From Cepaea nemoralis (taxonomy: Eukaryota > Mollusca > Gastropoda > Stylommatophora > Helicidae): a stretch of DNA of 64,000 bases. Below, in pieces: positions 11,639 through 22,734 of the stretch; the stretch's first letter is position 1, and each line of letters begins with the position of its first letter. The stretch covers positions 1 to 64,000 of the forward strand of contig JACEFZ010028313.1 of the NCBI GenBank assembly GCA_014155875.1, read 5' to 3'. The notes under the pieces were generated by a model. The model was not told the origin of the DNA, made no database searches, and saw only the letters and a program-made list of their open reading frames with translations. A program made the position numbers and the translations under genes.

Positions 11639-11859
11639 TATTTACCACAAGTTGTGTTGCCTCCAGCACCTCCTCCATTAGTTTCCCATTTGTAGTTCTT
11701 TCAAAAATGTCACTTTTACAATGAGTTTTTCTAGGTATTTCTTATTTGACTTGTCCATATTCCAGCCAGCATTTTGGCAAAGGGGGTTACAAACACAATT
11801 CCCAACTCCGCATACCACTTCAAACACAGCTGCAGGTAATTTAGAAATAGACCGCCTAG

Positions 11860-12000
11860 CACTGGTTTTTATAGAATGGTATGATTGCCTGACATTCAGA
11901 AAGCAATGGCAAACTACTGAACATGCCAAGAAATCACAAACAGCCAAACAATGCTAGGACTGACTGCTGTTTGTTATTTCTGTCAAGGATATGCAACTAA
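11860..12000 (-). repeat. Interspersed repeat R6
   Basis: GCAATGGCAAACTACTGAAC ... GTCAAGGATATGCAACT. Same family as 12,210-12,330, 31,805-31,960, 45,910-46,085, 60,840-61,030 and 63,130-63,460; orientation given by the 'gcatatcctttacagg' end. Confidence 0.55.
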
Positions 12001-12190
12001 CGTTTTCTTTTTCCATCTTCTAAGTCTTCTGAAGAGTTACATTTTATGTTTCATCTTTTTAGTTTAAAAAAAAAACATGATAGAATAATATAACATACAA
12101 AAGTTGAGAGACTAAGATTAAATTAATCCACTGTAGATATAAATATAGATTATGTGGACAAAATAGGTAGCTCCAATACTGACATTAATT

Positions 12191-12218
12191 TGTGTGTGTG
12201 TGTGTGTGTGTGTGTGTT
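12191..12218. repeat. GT dinucleotide run
   Basis: About 13 GT units, directly followed by another R6 copy (GTTGCATATCCCTTACAGGA). Confidence 0.85.
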
Positions 12219-12330
12219 GCATATCCCTTACAGGACATTGCAGTCAACACCAGCATTTTTCAGCTGCTGTTGTGTACTAGGCAAGATTACACTCAGTAGT
12301 TTGCCACTGCTTTCTGAGCGACCGGCTCAC
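12210..12330 (+). repeat. Interspersed repeat R6
   Basis: GCATATCCCTTACAGGACAT, then CAGTAGTTTGCCACTGCTTT, as in the other R6 copies. Confidence 0.55.
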
Positions 12331-12659
12331 ATACCCCCGTAAGTTACCAGTGCGGCACGAACCACTGCCGATTCTTGCGAAGCTGCGCTACTCATGAGAA
12401 TATACGGGATTACAGAGAAAGACGTTAACCCCTAGGCCAGGGAGACTGGTCTGACATTAATATCAGGGTGTAACTTGTTAGGTCTCCACATATTTTAAGT
12501 CACAGAATAATAAGGTGGGGTGGATGGTTCTTTCCTCAACATCTTTCCTTCCCATAGAATATTAAATATACTTAATGTCAAACAAACTAGCCTCTGAAAA
12601 TAAAGCATATTCATTAGTTTATTTTTCATGCTGATTGATAGATTTTTCTATTTCACTGT

Positions 12660-13640
12660 CAACATTATCATCAAGATAATGCAGCAAAGAACCTCAATGG
12701 CTCGGAACGCTGAAGAAGACTGTCAACATTATCATCAAGACGTGCCATGCCAAGTGGCCTAGGTGTTAATATATCTCCACAGATCTCAGTCGTTGGTGTT
12801 CTGGATCAATTCTAATGGTGCCATGACACCTTGCCATCATCTAAGACCATCAAACATCATTACTCTCGGTCAAAGTGTGCCTCTTTAACTGCTAATCTTT
12901 CCAGTCGTCACAATGTTCTCATTATATGACAAAGAACAATGCTTCTTATCATCATCATCATCCAGTACCTTGTCGGCTTGTGATGGCGATCATGTCCATT
13001 CAAAAATTGCGATCTCCGGAGGCATGGATCAATTTGTTTGTCGACTCCCTTCCATGCCACGACATAAGACTGTCAAGAATTTTCTCACGCCGTCTTCCTC
13101 TATCTCTCTTTCCACAAATCTTTCCGATTGTTACATCTTTCAGTTTTTGTCTTACCATAATGTGGCCAAAAAAATTATGACTTCATTTTTCTGATGTTTG
13201 CGATAAGTTGTCTTTGCGACTTAGCTTCCCTCAAAATGTCCAGATTGCTCATTTTAAGATGTCCAATGAATTTTCAGCATTCATCTATAAAACCACATCT
13301 CCAAGGCTTCCTGGGATTTTTTCACCTGGTTACTAATTGTCAAGAATCACAGCTGTATATTAAAACTGATTCTACGTAACATGCAAGAACTCTTTTAATA
13401 ACTTTCAAGGACACGGACTTATTGTACAAAATGTTCTTCATGTGCTTCTTATTGTTATGTTTAATGTTCTACTTTCATTATGCTATACCAGGCATGCATT
13501 AGTTACCCTAGCTTTCCAAGGTATTCACAACATCTTTCTCAGAAACCACATTTCCACTGCCTCCACTTCCTGGTTTGTTCATTCACATTCCAAGATTCCG
13601 TACAGTAGAATAGGTTCCAATTCCAGCAGATAACATTTGT
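12660..13640 (-). mobile_element. LINE 3' fragments, antisense (RTE-like)
   Basis: Shares long stretches with 54,545-54,960: the GGCTTGTGATGGCGATCATG block, CATGCCACGACATAAGACTG, and CTTAGCTTCCCTCAAAATGT. On the minus strand this corresponds to the LINE C-terminus (EMWFYRR..., REAKSQRQLI...). A second, older 3' end at 12,760-12,860 matches the 38,510 copy. All frames broken. Confidence 0.65.
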
Positions 13641-13649
13641 TTGTTTCAA

Positions 13650-14510
13650 TGGGGATTCCAGTTCATGCCCTCAGAATAGAGATTCAGGCATCCTAATCAC
13701 TGGACGGCTTGTCCCTCAAACAAGCCGAGCAGACTTGAATAAACTTAAGCTTTTATATAACAATGTCCATGTTTTATCATGGCCCTTAACCCTACCAGCC
13801 CTGAGGCCCTGAACCTAACTGTCCCCTATACCTGGGCTCCTGAGAATTAAAGAGAAAAACCAACATGATATAGACAAATGTTAGTTATATGCAAACAAGT
13901 GGTTAGAATAAGATGGAACTTGGAGACATTGTGGAAAATAGGTCTATCTCTCATCTAGCACCAATGTTCCATCTTTCTTGATGAAATTCTGACTCCTCAG
14001 AGTCTGAATCAACCAAAGTATCGATCACCTGTTGGACTGAAAAGCCTAGACCTACTTCGCTTTCTTGTTGAAGTGTTTGGTTCATCAGCCGCTCGTTTCA
14101 TTGTGAATTTTCAGAATTTCACGTTAAACCACACAAATACATGAGGGCGGACATTTGCAATGGCTAACCATGAGGTTTGACCATGATAGGTTGGTTATTT
14201 TTAGTTTGTGGCGCAATTTTTTCAAGTACTAGGCAAAGTACCGAGAATTAGGTACAGCGGTATAGCGGCAGATTCGAAAATTACCGAAAACCGGTACAGC
14301 GGTCTGGTAGGGTTAAGGGAAACAAAGAACTGTAATACTGTAATCTCTCATGCATGTCATAAGAGGCAACTAAGGAGGTTTTCGTCCTGAGGCCGGCTAC
14401 CCCATCCCGTAGAAAACTTTAGCTGCACCATCTGACCAACTACGAACAAGTTTAAAGCTAAAGAGAACAAAAATAACTCAGCTATTAAAGAGGAAAGGAA
14501 GTTCTTCTAG
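13650..14510. other. Intron sequence, nothing firm
   Basis: No coding signature. A segment at 14,340-14,400 (TGCATGTCATAAGAGGCAAC) looks like part of an old retroelement but has no partner in the window. Confidence 0.35.
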
Positions 14511-14512
14511 AA

Positions 14513-14865
14513 CAGTAGTTCTCAACCTTTTCTGGCCCATGCCCCCCTTTACCATATGTTCAGAATGTCATTTCCCCCCCCCCCCCCCCTTTTCGAATTT
14601 CCTACCTATAAAAATGAAAGCTAAATTTATTAACACATACTAGAACAAGTCTAGATATCTACATTATATGTGATTTGCGGGTCTACTTACCTTATAAAAA
14701 GAATTTCATTAGGGCGAGAAGTACAGAACCGTAAAATTTAGAGGGAAAAACAATATCAAGTAACTGGTTCTTGCGTTAGCGCGAACTTGAAATAATCTTA
14801 ATTCCCCCCCCAACCCTAATTTTTTTTTTGGGGGGGGGGAATTCCCCACTGGTTGAGAACCACTG
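14513..14865. mobile_element. hAT-type MITE with exact 8-bp duplication
   Basis: Terminal inverted repeats CAGTAGTTCTCAACC and GGTTGAGAACCACTG (14 of 15 match). TTCTAGAA flanks both sides (14,505-14,512 and 14,866-14,873), the 8-bp duplication typical of hAT transposons. Inside are a C run (14,574-14,589) and a T/G run (14,820-14,839). No transposase. Confidence 0.88.
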
Positions 14866-14974
14866 TTCTAGAAGAAGGATTATGACAAGAAATGGAGAAA
14901 GCTGCAAGGAGTATAGGGAGGACATAGAGCAAGCTGCAGGAGATAGCAAAAGATAGGATGGCTTGGTGTAACTT

Positions 14975-15055
14975 GGTTGAAGATCTACGTTCCAAATAAA
15001 GGGATAAAAGGCAGGTTGAAGATCTATGTTCCAAATAAAGGGATAAAAGGCAGGA
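14975..15055. repeat. 40-bp tandem duplication downstream of a splice donor
   Basis: Two near-identical copies of a unit containing GGTTGAAGATCTATGTTCCA and AATAAAGGGATAAAAGGCA. They lie about 26 bp into the intron after the exon ending at 15,082. Confidence 0.85.
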
Positions 15056-15081
15056 GAAGAATGTCAACAGTTACTACTCAC

Positions 15082-15308
15082 CGTGACTATGCAATGGATT
15101 TCCATAAGATCCGGGCATACACTCATTACAGCTAGGGCCAGTAGTTCTATGCTGGCAAGAGTCGCAGATGCCCACGCCGGTGATACAAGTGCTGTGGTTG
15201 TTACAGCCACAGTCCACGTCACAGCTGTGATTGGTCCAGCCAAGATCACATTCACAAACAAACTCTGGCGGCCCCGAACATTTACCATTTAAACACGCAT
15301 AGTAGCAC
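15082..15308 (-). CDS. MEGF8: MEGF8-like exon: EGF and laminin-type EGF
   Basis: 227 nt, phase 2 to 1, acceptor CGCTTGCCAG, donor TCACG|GTGAGT. First an EGF (CYYACLNGKCSGPPEFVCEC), then a laminin-type EGF with the eight-cysteine pattern: DCGCNNHSTC, CDSCQHRTTGPSC, CMPGSYGNP. A 40-bp duplication begins about 26 bp after the donor. Confidence 0.9.
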
Positions 15309-15419
15309 CTGGCAAGCGGGGGTAAAATCATACAAAATACTATTTAATGCAGGAAACATAATTTAGCACACAAAATATGATTTCATACCCAAAAGATAAA
15401 TTAAATGCACAATCATTCA

Positions 15420-15470
15420 TCATCATCAAGTGCCTTGACAATTGATGTGGGCGATCATGCCCAGAAAATC
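15420..15470 (-). mobile_element. LINE 3' tip, antisense
   Basis: CATCATCAAGTGCCTTGACA then GATGTGGGCGATCATGCCC matches the antisense 3' ends at 12,955, 28,318 and 54,545. Confidence 0.45.
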
Positions 15471-15539
15471 AAAATTAGATACAACAAATAAAATTATATT
15501 CAGATATGAAAATTATGAATTGAGAAAAAAAAAATGTAA

Positions 15540-15728
15540 ACTCATCCTTGACTTGGGGACATAGATTACAACAAGTACCGCAGAGGCTGGAGTGGGTTCA
15601 CCTGATGGCAAGGGACACTGGTAATAGGGAAAGCTTATCCGCACACAAAAATCAGTCCAGTGCACTCGAAGTAGTAGCATTTGTATGGACTATGCTCGAG
15701 TACAAAGCGAGCGAATGAAATATATTTT
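15540..15728 (+). mobile_element. SINE family A, 5'-truncated
   Basis: Body only: CTTGACTTGGGGACATAGAT, GGCAAGGGACACTGGTAATA, then TGGACTATGCTCGAGTACAA. Same orientation as 36,474-36,765; the tRNA-like head is missing. Confidence 0.65.
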
Positions 15729-15779
15729 TTTTAAAAACTGTATGTACACAAAATGTCAAAATTACAAAGCAATATTACA

Positions 15780-16240
15780 TACACAAAACAAGATTATATA
15801 CAGAAAACAGAATTGTACATAGAAAAAAGACTACACAAAATAAGATTATACACAAGAAAACAAGATGACATAAAGAAAATTATATAAAGAAAACAAAGAT
15901 GATATAAAGAAAATTATGAAGATGATATAAAGAAAACTATATAAAGAAAACAAGATGATGTAAAGAAAATTATATAAAGAAAACAAAGATGATATAAAGA
16001 AAATTATATAAAGAAAACATGATGTGAATACAATTATATAAAGAATACAAGAAGATATAAAGAAACTTATGTAAAGAAAACAAGATGATATAAAGAAAAC
16101 AAGATGAAATAAAGACAATTATATAGAGGAAACAAGATATAGGAAAGGAAATTTATATACAGAACACAAGATTATATAAAGAAAAGAAGGTGATATAAGG
16201 AAAACAAGACTATATACAGAAAACAAATAAAAGGACAAAA
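15780..16240. repeat. Degenerate AT-rich tandem array
   Basis: Irregular units built from GATATAAAGAAAATTATATA and AAGAAAACAAGATGATATAA. It begins about 40 bp inside the intron after the exon ending at 16,284. The antisense frame (Phe/Ile/Ser-rich) is an artefact. Confidence 0.8.
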
Positions 16241-16283
16241 AACAGCAAAATTTTACAATGACAAAAGCAATGACAGTACGCAC

Positions 16284-16509
16284 GTTTCATCACATCGCAT
16301 TCTGCCATCTCCTTCAAAGCCGTGGTTGCAGTCACACCTGAAGGAACCGTAGATGTTGCTGCAAGTGGCATTCGGGTGACAGTCGTGAAGTCCCAGACTG
16401 CACTCCTCCACATCAGGGCACATATCGTACGACCATGAGGAAGGTTCCGTAACAGACAGGTTGTATATTTTCCCCAGCAACGTAGAACATGTTTGATTGC
16501 CATACATTC
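16284..16509 (-). CDS. MEGF8: MEGF8-like exon: calcium-binding-type EGF
   Basis: 226 nt, phase 1 to 2, acceptor ATACTTCTAG, donor GAAAC|GTGCGT. After a linker with MYGNQTCSTLLGKIYNLS comes a typical cbEGF: DVEECSLGLHDCHPNATC, then SNIYGSFRCDCNHGFEGDG. The D-x-E-C start and the aromatic after G (GSFRCDC) are the calcium-binding EGF hallmarks. Confidence 0.9.
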
Positions 16510-16584
16510 CTAGAAGTATAAATGAAATGGGTAAAACTGTGGAAATGTAAACAATTCAAAAATACAAAGTGTACATGCAGCTTA

Positions 16585-17110
16585 GCAAAATCAATGGCAC
16601 CTTGCCGTCTTCACAGACGATAGTTTGTTATATTCTTCTTCTTCTTCTTCAGCATTCCGAGCCATTGAGGTTCTTTGCTGCAAATACAATCTGTCTCCAT
16701 TCGTCTCTCTGGTGGACCTTCTCTTGCCAGTCGTTGATTCCAAGTGCTTGTAGGTCTGTATGTATATTATCTCTCCACCGCCTTCTTGGTCTACCTCGGG
16801 GTCTACGGTCATTTATTTCCTGAGTGTAAGCGAGTTTTGTTTCCCTATTATCTTCCATTCTTTCTATATGCCCCAGCCATTGTAGTCTATTAGCCTTCAT
16901 GATACCAGTGATTAGCGGGGACTTAAACAAATCATAAATGTCTTTGTTACTTCTTCTTTTCCACTCTCCACTTTGTGTATCCCTAATGGGTCCAAAGATG
17001 CGTCTTAAAATTTTGTTCTCAAAGGTTTGTAACAAGGCTTTGTCTCCTTTCGTTGTACTCCAGGTTTCAGAGCAGTTTGTTATATTGTGCTTCAAAAATA
17101 GGCATAATAA
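16585..17110 (-). repeat. 3' end of a repeat R-A copy, split by a nested LINE
   Basis: Left part, AATGGCACCTTGCCGTCTTC then ACAGACGATAGTTTGTTATA, and right part, GTTATATTGTGCTTCAAAAA, are one R-A/LINE 3' end broken by 16,635-17,073. The rest of this R-A copy continues to 17,575. Confidence 0.7.
16635..17073 (-). mobile_element. LINE 3' fragment with GAA tail and 13-bp target duplication
   Basis: Flanked by AGTTTGTTATATT at 16,622-16,634 and 17,074-17,086. The minus-strand frame 16,649-17,095 encodes a LINE C-terminus: NKILRRIFGPIRDTQSGEW, NRLQWLGHIERMEDNRE, RRPRGRPRRRWRDN, ending FAAKNLNGSEC. The tail on that strand is GAA repeats. Frame intact across 148 residues, so a recent 5'-truncated insertion. 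Confidence 0.85.
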
Positions 17111-17575
17111 CTACAACCTATGGCAGTTAAGTCCAGGGATGGAGTCGTACCTCCCCATAGCACAAAGCCTGGGCTGAACTGTAGAGACCATGTGTTGCCC
17201 ATGCAGCATGATCCCTCTCTTGGCCTGCCTAGTTCACTCCAGAAGAAAGATAACACCAATACATCTGGAACAAAGCAAGTTGTAGAAGCTGTCGGATCAG
17301 CAAAGCAATGCTCTGTCCACCTGTCGGAGCTTCCATCCTAGACCAGTTACCAACCAAGGCTTTGGGCCAGGTCTGCCCTGCCACAACATTTAGTCTTTAG
17401 GTTGCATTTCTTTGGACCAGGATAAGGCTTGTACCCTCCCAATTGTGCTCCTCCACCCGAAGTTGTTGGCACAATATATGAAGTTGGGTATGGTGAGCAC
17501 CGCGCAATATTCAGCGCTAACAGAAAGCAGGTAGTACCGTCTACTGTCATATGGTAGCTCAGTCATATCTGACTA
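17088..17575 (-). repeat. Interspersed repeat R-A, copy 2 (longest)
   Basis: Minus-strand copy with the 5' portion present: on that strand it begins near CTGAGCTACCATATGACAGT and runs through the GGGAGGGTACAAGCC block. Same body as copies at 5,758, 31,060 and 48,155. No long frame. Confidence 0.7.
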
Positions 17576-18289
17576 AGACCTGACACAGTTAACAAAATAC
17601 AACTACATTAAAAGAAAAGAGGAAGTTGCGGCAACAAAACTTCATCAGCAAATAGCAAGAAAATGCAATAACACACAAGCAATGGAAATATCATGACACT
17701 GACAATACTGAGACGTAATACTGTGAAACAAAAAATAAGCAGAATGTCTGGTACCTAACTCAGAGGCACCCAATATGAATAGAGTGAATACTGACAGAAT
17801 ATATAACAGACAGTCAGTTAATGCACAATCGTGTGGGAGTGGAAGCGGCCCAATGAACACAGCTGGGGAACTAAGCCAGAATAGTAAATGCACATGGCAG
17901 TACAGAAGAAGAGAAAATCATGAACATTTGATGACAGACAGTGTAAATCTAGGAATTGTATTTCGTAAAGCTGCCATACTTTTCATGTTTTTCAAACTGT
18001 TAAAATTCCTAGAAAAATGGAAATAAACACTGAATACTAATGTGTGCCAAACTTCCATCTATTATGGCAAATCCAAGCTAAATTGGTTGGGACATTAGAA
18101 AAATGAATAACAATCGTTTTCCTAAACAAGTTTTATGTGGTGAGATTTCAGAGGGAGAAAGATAAGGTACATATGAAGTGGCACCTAGGATTCACAGATA
18201 TTTGCAGAAATAATATTTTCCTCTTGGGCATTGGGCTGGAGTCTGTTGATGTGGAATCAACAAAATCCCGTTGAGGAAACATCACCAGT

Positions 18290-18390
18290 ATCGCCCTACA
18301 CCCAGCCAGTCAGTATGTCATCATCACCAGCATAGCCCTACACCCAGCCAGTCAGTATGTCATCATCATCATCATCATCATCTTCCACTT
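18290..18390. repeat. Short duplication and CAT run
   Basis: CCCTACACCCAGCCAGTCAG occurs twice about 40 bp apart, followed by a CAT trinucleotide run at 18,361-18,382. Confidence 0.7.
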
Positions 18391-18399
18391 TTGCCATCA

Positions 18400-18650
18400 A
18401 GCATCATAAGGAGAAGAATAATTGGCACCCAATAGATGTGACTGGATAGTGCCATTCTGTGTGATTGTACAATGTCTTTACTGTCGTCAATCCATTTTCT
18501 TCTCGGGCGTCTTCTTGCTCTCGTAGCAGGGCCAGTGCTGGAGGTTGATGGTATTGCATTCTAACGAGATGGCCAAACCATTTGATCCTCTGTCTTTCAA
18601 TATATCTGACACAAGGTGTTGATCCCACAGTCTGAATCATGACGTGGTTA
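18400..18650 (-). mobile_element. LINE 3' fragment
   Basis: Minus-strand frame encodes VRYIERQRIKWFGHLVRMQY then REQEDAREENGL, the RNA-binding tail seen in the other LINEs (xRWxGHxxRM). Confidence 0.6.
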
Positions 18651-18687
18651 CATTCAAAGACACCTCTCCACAGATGTGAATTTACAG

Positions 18688-20812
18688 TACTCTACACTGT
18701 GGAGATGATTCTTTGGTACCAGGTTGGGAGAAAGGTCTCTACGCTGTGGAGATGATTCTTTGGTACCAGGATGGGAGAAAGGTCTCTACACTGGGGAGAT
18801 GATTCTTTGGTACCAGGTTGGGAGAAAGGTCTCTACGCTGTGGAGATGATTCTTTGGTACCAGGATGGGAGAAAGGTCTCTACACTGGGGAGATGATTCT
18901 TTGGTACCAGGATGGGAGAAAGGTCTCTACGCTGTGGAGATGATTCTTTGGTACCAGGATGGGAAAAAGGTCTCTACACTGGGGAGATGATTCTTTGGTA
19001 CCAGGATGGGAGAAAGGTCTCTACACTGGGGAGATGATTCTTTGGTACCAGGATGGGAGAAAGGTCTCTACACTGGGGAGATGATTCTTTGGTACCAGGA
19101 TGGGAGAAAGGTCTCTACACTGGGGAGATGATTCTTTGGTACCAGGTTGGGAGAAAGGTCTCTACACTGGGGAGATTATTCTTTGGTACCAGGATGGGAG
19201 AAAGGTCTCTACACTGGGGAGATGATTCTTTGGTACCAGGTTGGGAGAAAGGTCTCTACACTGGGGAGATGATTCTTTGGTACCAGGTTTGGACAAAGGT
19301 CTCTACACTGGGGAGATGATTCTTTGGTACCAGGTTGGGAGAAAGGTCTCTACACTGGGGAGATGATTCTTTAGTACCAGGTTGGGAGAAAGGTCTCTAC
19401 ACTGGGAAGATGATTCTTTGGTACCAGGATGGGAGAAAGGTCTCTACACTGGGGAGATGATTCTTTGGTACCAGGTTGGGAGAAAGGTCTCTACACTGGG
19501 GAGATTATTCTTTGGTACCAGGATGGGAGAAAGGTCTCTACACTGGGGAGATAATTCTTTGGTACCAGGTTGGGAGAAAGGTCTCTACACTGGGGAGATG
19601 ATTCTTTGGTACCAGGTTGGGACAAAGGTCTCTACACTGGGGAGATGATTCTTTAGTACCAGGTTGGGAGAAAGGTCTCTACACTGGGAAGATGATTCTT
19701 TGGTACCAGGATGGGAGAAAGGTCTCTACACTGGGGAGATGATTCTTTGGTACCAGGATGGGAAAAAGGTCTCTACACTGGGGAGATGATTCTTTGGTAC
19801 CAGGATGGGAGAAAGGTCTCTAAACTGGGGAGATGATTCTTTGGTACCAGGATGGGAGAAAGGTCTCTACACTGGGGAGATGATTCTTTGGTACCAGGAT
19901 GGGAGAAAGGTCTCTACACTGGGGAGATGATTCTTTGGTACCATGATGGGAGAAAGGTCTCTACACTGGGGAGATGATTCTTTGGTACCAGGTTGGGAGA
20001 AAGGTCTCTATGCTGTGGAGATGATTCTTTGGTACCAGGTTGGGAGAAAGGTCTCTACACTGGGGAGATGATTCTTTGGTACCAGGTTGGGAAAAAGGTC
20101 TCTACACTGGGGAGATGATTCTTTGGTACCAGGATGGGAGAAAGGTCTCTACACTGGGGAGATTATTCTTTGGTACCAGGTTGGGAGAAAGGTCTCTACA
20201 CTGGGGAGATTATTCTTTGGTACCAGGTTGGGAGAAAGGTCTCTACACTGGGGAGATTATTCTTTGGTACCAGGATGGGAGAAAGGTCTCTACACTGGGG
20301 AGATGATTCTTTGGTACTATGTTGGGAGAAAGGTCTCTACACTGGGGAGATTATTCTTTGGTACCAGGATGGGAGAAAAGTCTCTACACTGGGGAGATGA
20401 TTCTTTGGTACCAAGTTGGGAGAAAGGTCTCTACTCTGGGGAGATGATTCTTTGGTACCAGGATGGGAGAAAGGTCTCTACACTACGGAGATGATTCTTT
20501 GGTACCAGGATGGGAAAAAGGTCTCTACACTGGGGAGATGATTCATTGGTACCAGGTTGGGAGAAAGGTCTCTACACTGGGGAGATGATTCTTTGGTACC
20601 AGGTTGAGAGAAAGGTCTCTACACTGGGGAGATGATTCTTTGGTACCAGGATGGGAGAAAGGTCTCTACACTGGGGAGATGATTCTTTGGTACCAGGATG
20701 GGAGAAAGGTCTCTACACTGTGGAGATGATTCTTTGGTACCAGGTTGGGAGAAAAGCCTCTACGCTGTGGAGATGATTCTTTGGTACCAGCTTGGGAGAA
20801 AGGTCTCTACAC
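18688..20812. repeat. 47-bp minisatellite, about 45 copies
   Basis: Head-to-tail unit made of GGAGATGATTCTTTGGTACC, AGGTTGGGAGAAAGGTCTCT and ACACTGG. Variants: GGTTGGG/GGATGGG, GATGATT/GATTATT, ACTGGGG/GCTGTGG. Because 47 is not a multiple of three, the same peptide pattern rotates through all three frames, so the 88-135 residue frames here are not genes. Shared rare variants at 282-329 bp spacing show that blocks of 6-7 units were copied. It lies in the intron between the exons at 21.3 and 16.5 kb. Confidence 0.95.
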
Positions 20813-20814
20813 TG

Positions 20815-21190
20815 ACCTCACTCTAACAGATTTGATCCTTTACAGGATAAGACTAACTTAACGTCAATGCATCATGCACAAGTCAGTATTCTAGATTATT
20901 CACAGCCAACCAGCCTATCAACCCACAGAGGAATGCACTGAGTAACCAACCTATCCACCAAGCAAATAACCTGACCAACACACCCACTCTCCAACCCATC
21001 TACCAGGCAATTAATCCACTGACCCACCAACCTACTAATTTAATTGCATTGAGTTTGTGTTTGTTTCGTACACCTTTAAGAAAAACCTACTTAATTGATT
21101 CTTGGTCTAAATATAGTTCTATAACCATAGCTTCTTCAGTTGTAAGCATAAGGTGATATTTTACTGGTTTAAGTACTCACAGATTAGATG
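20815..21190. other. Intron sequence, nothing firm
   Basis: Some low-order CCAACC/CCACC-rich text at 20,905-21,035 but no coding or mobile-element signature. Confidence 0.35.
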
Positions 21191-21194
21191 ATAG

Positions 21195-21392
21195 CCACTC
21201 ACCACTGAGATCATCATCAATACAAAGGCTAATCCTTGAGTTATATACTCAAAAAATTAGATGAAAACAACTCACCATTGAAATCATCATCAATTCAGTG
21301 GCTAGTCCCTGGGTTACAAACTAAAAAAATTAGATGAAAACAACTCACCATTGAAATCACCATCCATACAGAGACCAATCCTTGGGTTATGG
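21195..21392 (-). repeat. 73-bp tandem repeat carrying exon end and splice donor
   Basis: Three units in exact 73-bp register. The first holds the true exon end and GTGAGT donor (exon ends 21,349); copies put the same junction at 21,276 and 21,203. Each has the exon tail TGATTTCAATG (or TGATCTCAGTG), GTGAGT, and the intron start TCATCTAAT. Both copied donors keep GTGAGT. Confidence 0.9.
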
Positions 21393-21617
21393 TCATTACT
21401 GCACCAGCCACACCCAAACTCCGTCAGGCAAGTACCACAAGTGCTGTAGCTGGCACAAGAGTGGCACCCGTGGTCCAGCCCCACACTGTCCACCCAGGCA
21501 GTGCACTGACCATATATGTAGCGTGTGACGTAGTCAGAAAATGGCAGGCAGGTGCGGGTGTTCTCACACCAAGCGCATTCACCCTTTTCTGTGATGCAGT
21601 CCGTGCAGTTGGTTCGA
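21349..21617 (-). CDS. MEGF8: MEGF8-like exon: two PSI modules, donor inside tandem array
   Basis: 269 nt, phase 2 to 1, acceptor TTTTGTTTTGCAG, donor TTCAATG|GTGAGT. Two cysteine modules: RTNCTDCITEKGECAWCENT, and later HSCASYSTCGTCLTEFGC followed by GWCSN. Ends LCMDGDFNG. The last ~43 nt plus the donor and intron start are repeated twice more at exactly 73-bp spacing. Use of a copied donor would add 73 or 146 nt and shift the frame. Confidence 0.9.
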
Positions 21618-21744
21618 CTGCAAAACAAAAAACAAAAGTGCAAAGTGAATGGCTCAAATATGTGGTTTTATTTTGGGTGTCAAAATCAATAAGGTGTCAT
21701 TCAAAATAATGTATTCCTTTCGTGAATTTAAACTATGAAGCCAG

Positions 21745-22480
21745 AAACAATCTCATCTCACCTCATTCTTCTTCTACCTTGTGGTGTCAAGGTGAAGCAT
21801 AAACAGCAGCAGAGTACCAGTTTATGGACTTCATATATTGAGATTCCCATTAACTCTGTTATTCCCTCTGTCTATCGTTTACATGGTCAGCCTCTTCTTC
21901 TGGTTCCATTAAGTCTGTACATCATTGCTTGTTGTAGTATACTGTCAGTTGATAGCCTAGTTATATGGTCAAACTATTTAACTTGCTGTTTTCTAATTAA
22001 ATCTAGCACTGCTATAATGCCCCACTTTAGTTCTGATTTCTTCATTTCTGATTTTCTCTCTTCTTGATACACTGAGTATTTTTCTCAGGAATCTCATTTC
22101 CATTACTGCAATTTTTCTTTTCTCTTTTTCTGTTATTGTCCAGGTTTGGCAATGGTAGCATAGAGTTGGTAGGAAGATTGTGTTGTAGAGTGCTATTTTA
22201 GTATCTACTGATATGTTTTTGTTCTTTAGTATTGCTGCCATTTGTCAAATGATTTGGTTTGCCTTATTGCATCTATTTTCGATCTCGTTTTCTGATTTGC
22301 CATTTGATATTATACTTCCTAGGGGGTGTTCTTTTAGATGAATCTTTGTTGTTGTTTTCTTCTTTGGCTATAGCAAGTCATTACCTCTGTTTTCATTCAC
22401 TCATCATGTGCCATGCCGACAAACGTGGGCTGTCACAAATCACCATCTCACTCGATCACCAGATTCATGGATCACCTCTG
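21745..22480 (-). mobile_element. LINE 3' fragments, antisense
   Basis: Minus-strand frame at 21,993-22,241 encodes DTKIALYNTIFLPTLCYHCQ then MEMRFLRKILSVSRREKIRN. At 22,400-22,460 the antisense of the GGCATGGCACATGATG end of the 45-kb LINE is seen. Two elements or one rearranged copy. Confidence 0.6.
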
Positions 22481-22734
22481 TTTTACTGATGCTAATTTTA
22501 ATTTTATATTCCTTCACACTTCGTTTAGACTATTTATAAACAATTGGCTGCACAATTTAGACACAGAATATACAGGATAAACTGACTCAGAACCAAACAA
22601 AAAGTAGGTTTGACTAAACATGATACACAATCAAATGAACAAATATTATAATATTAATTTCCGTTCACTGAACATTAAAATTGCTGAATATACCATGAAA
22701 CAAAACAAATCACACAATGACCTTGTTTAGCGAT

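Noticed and set aside
14990..15055. Donor copies in the 40-bp duplication after the exon at 15,082
   Set aside because: The duplication starts 26 bp past the donor and holds no GTGAGT; it is near the donor but does not repeat it.
19053..20494. Repeat protein of WYQ/GRKVSTLGR type
   Set aside because: Same peptide in three frames because the DNA unit is 47 bp; a minisatellite artefact.
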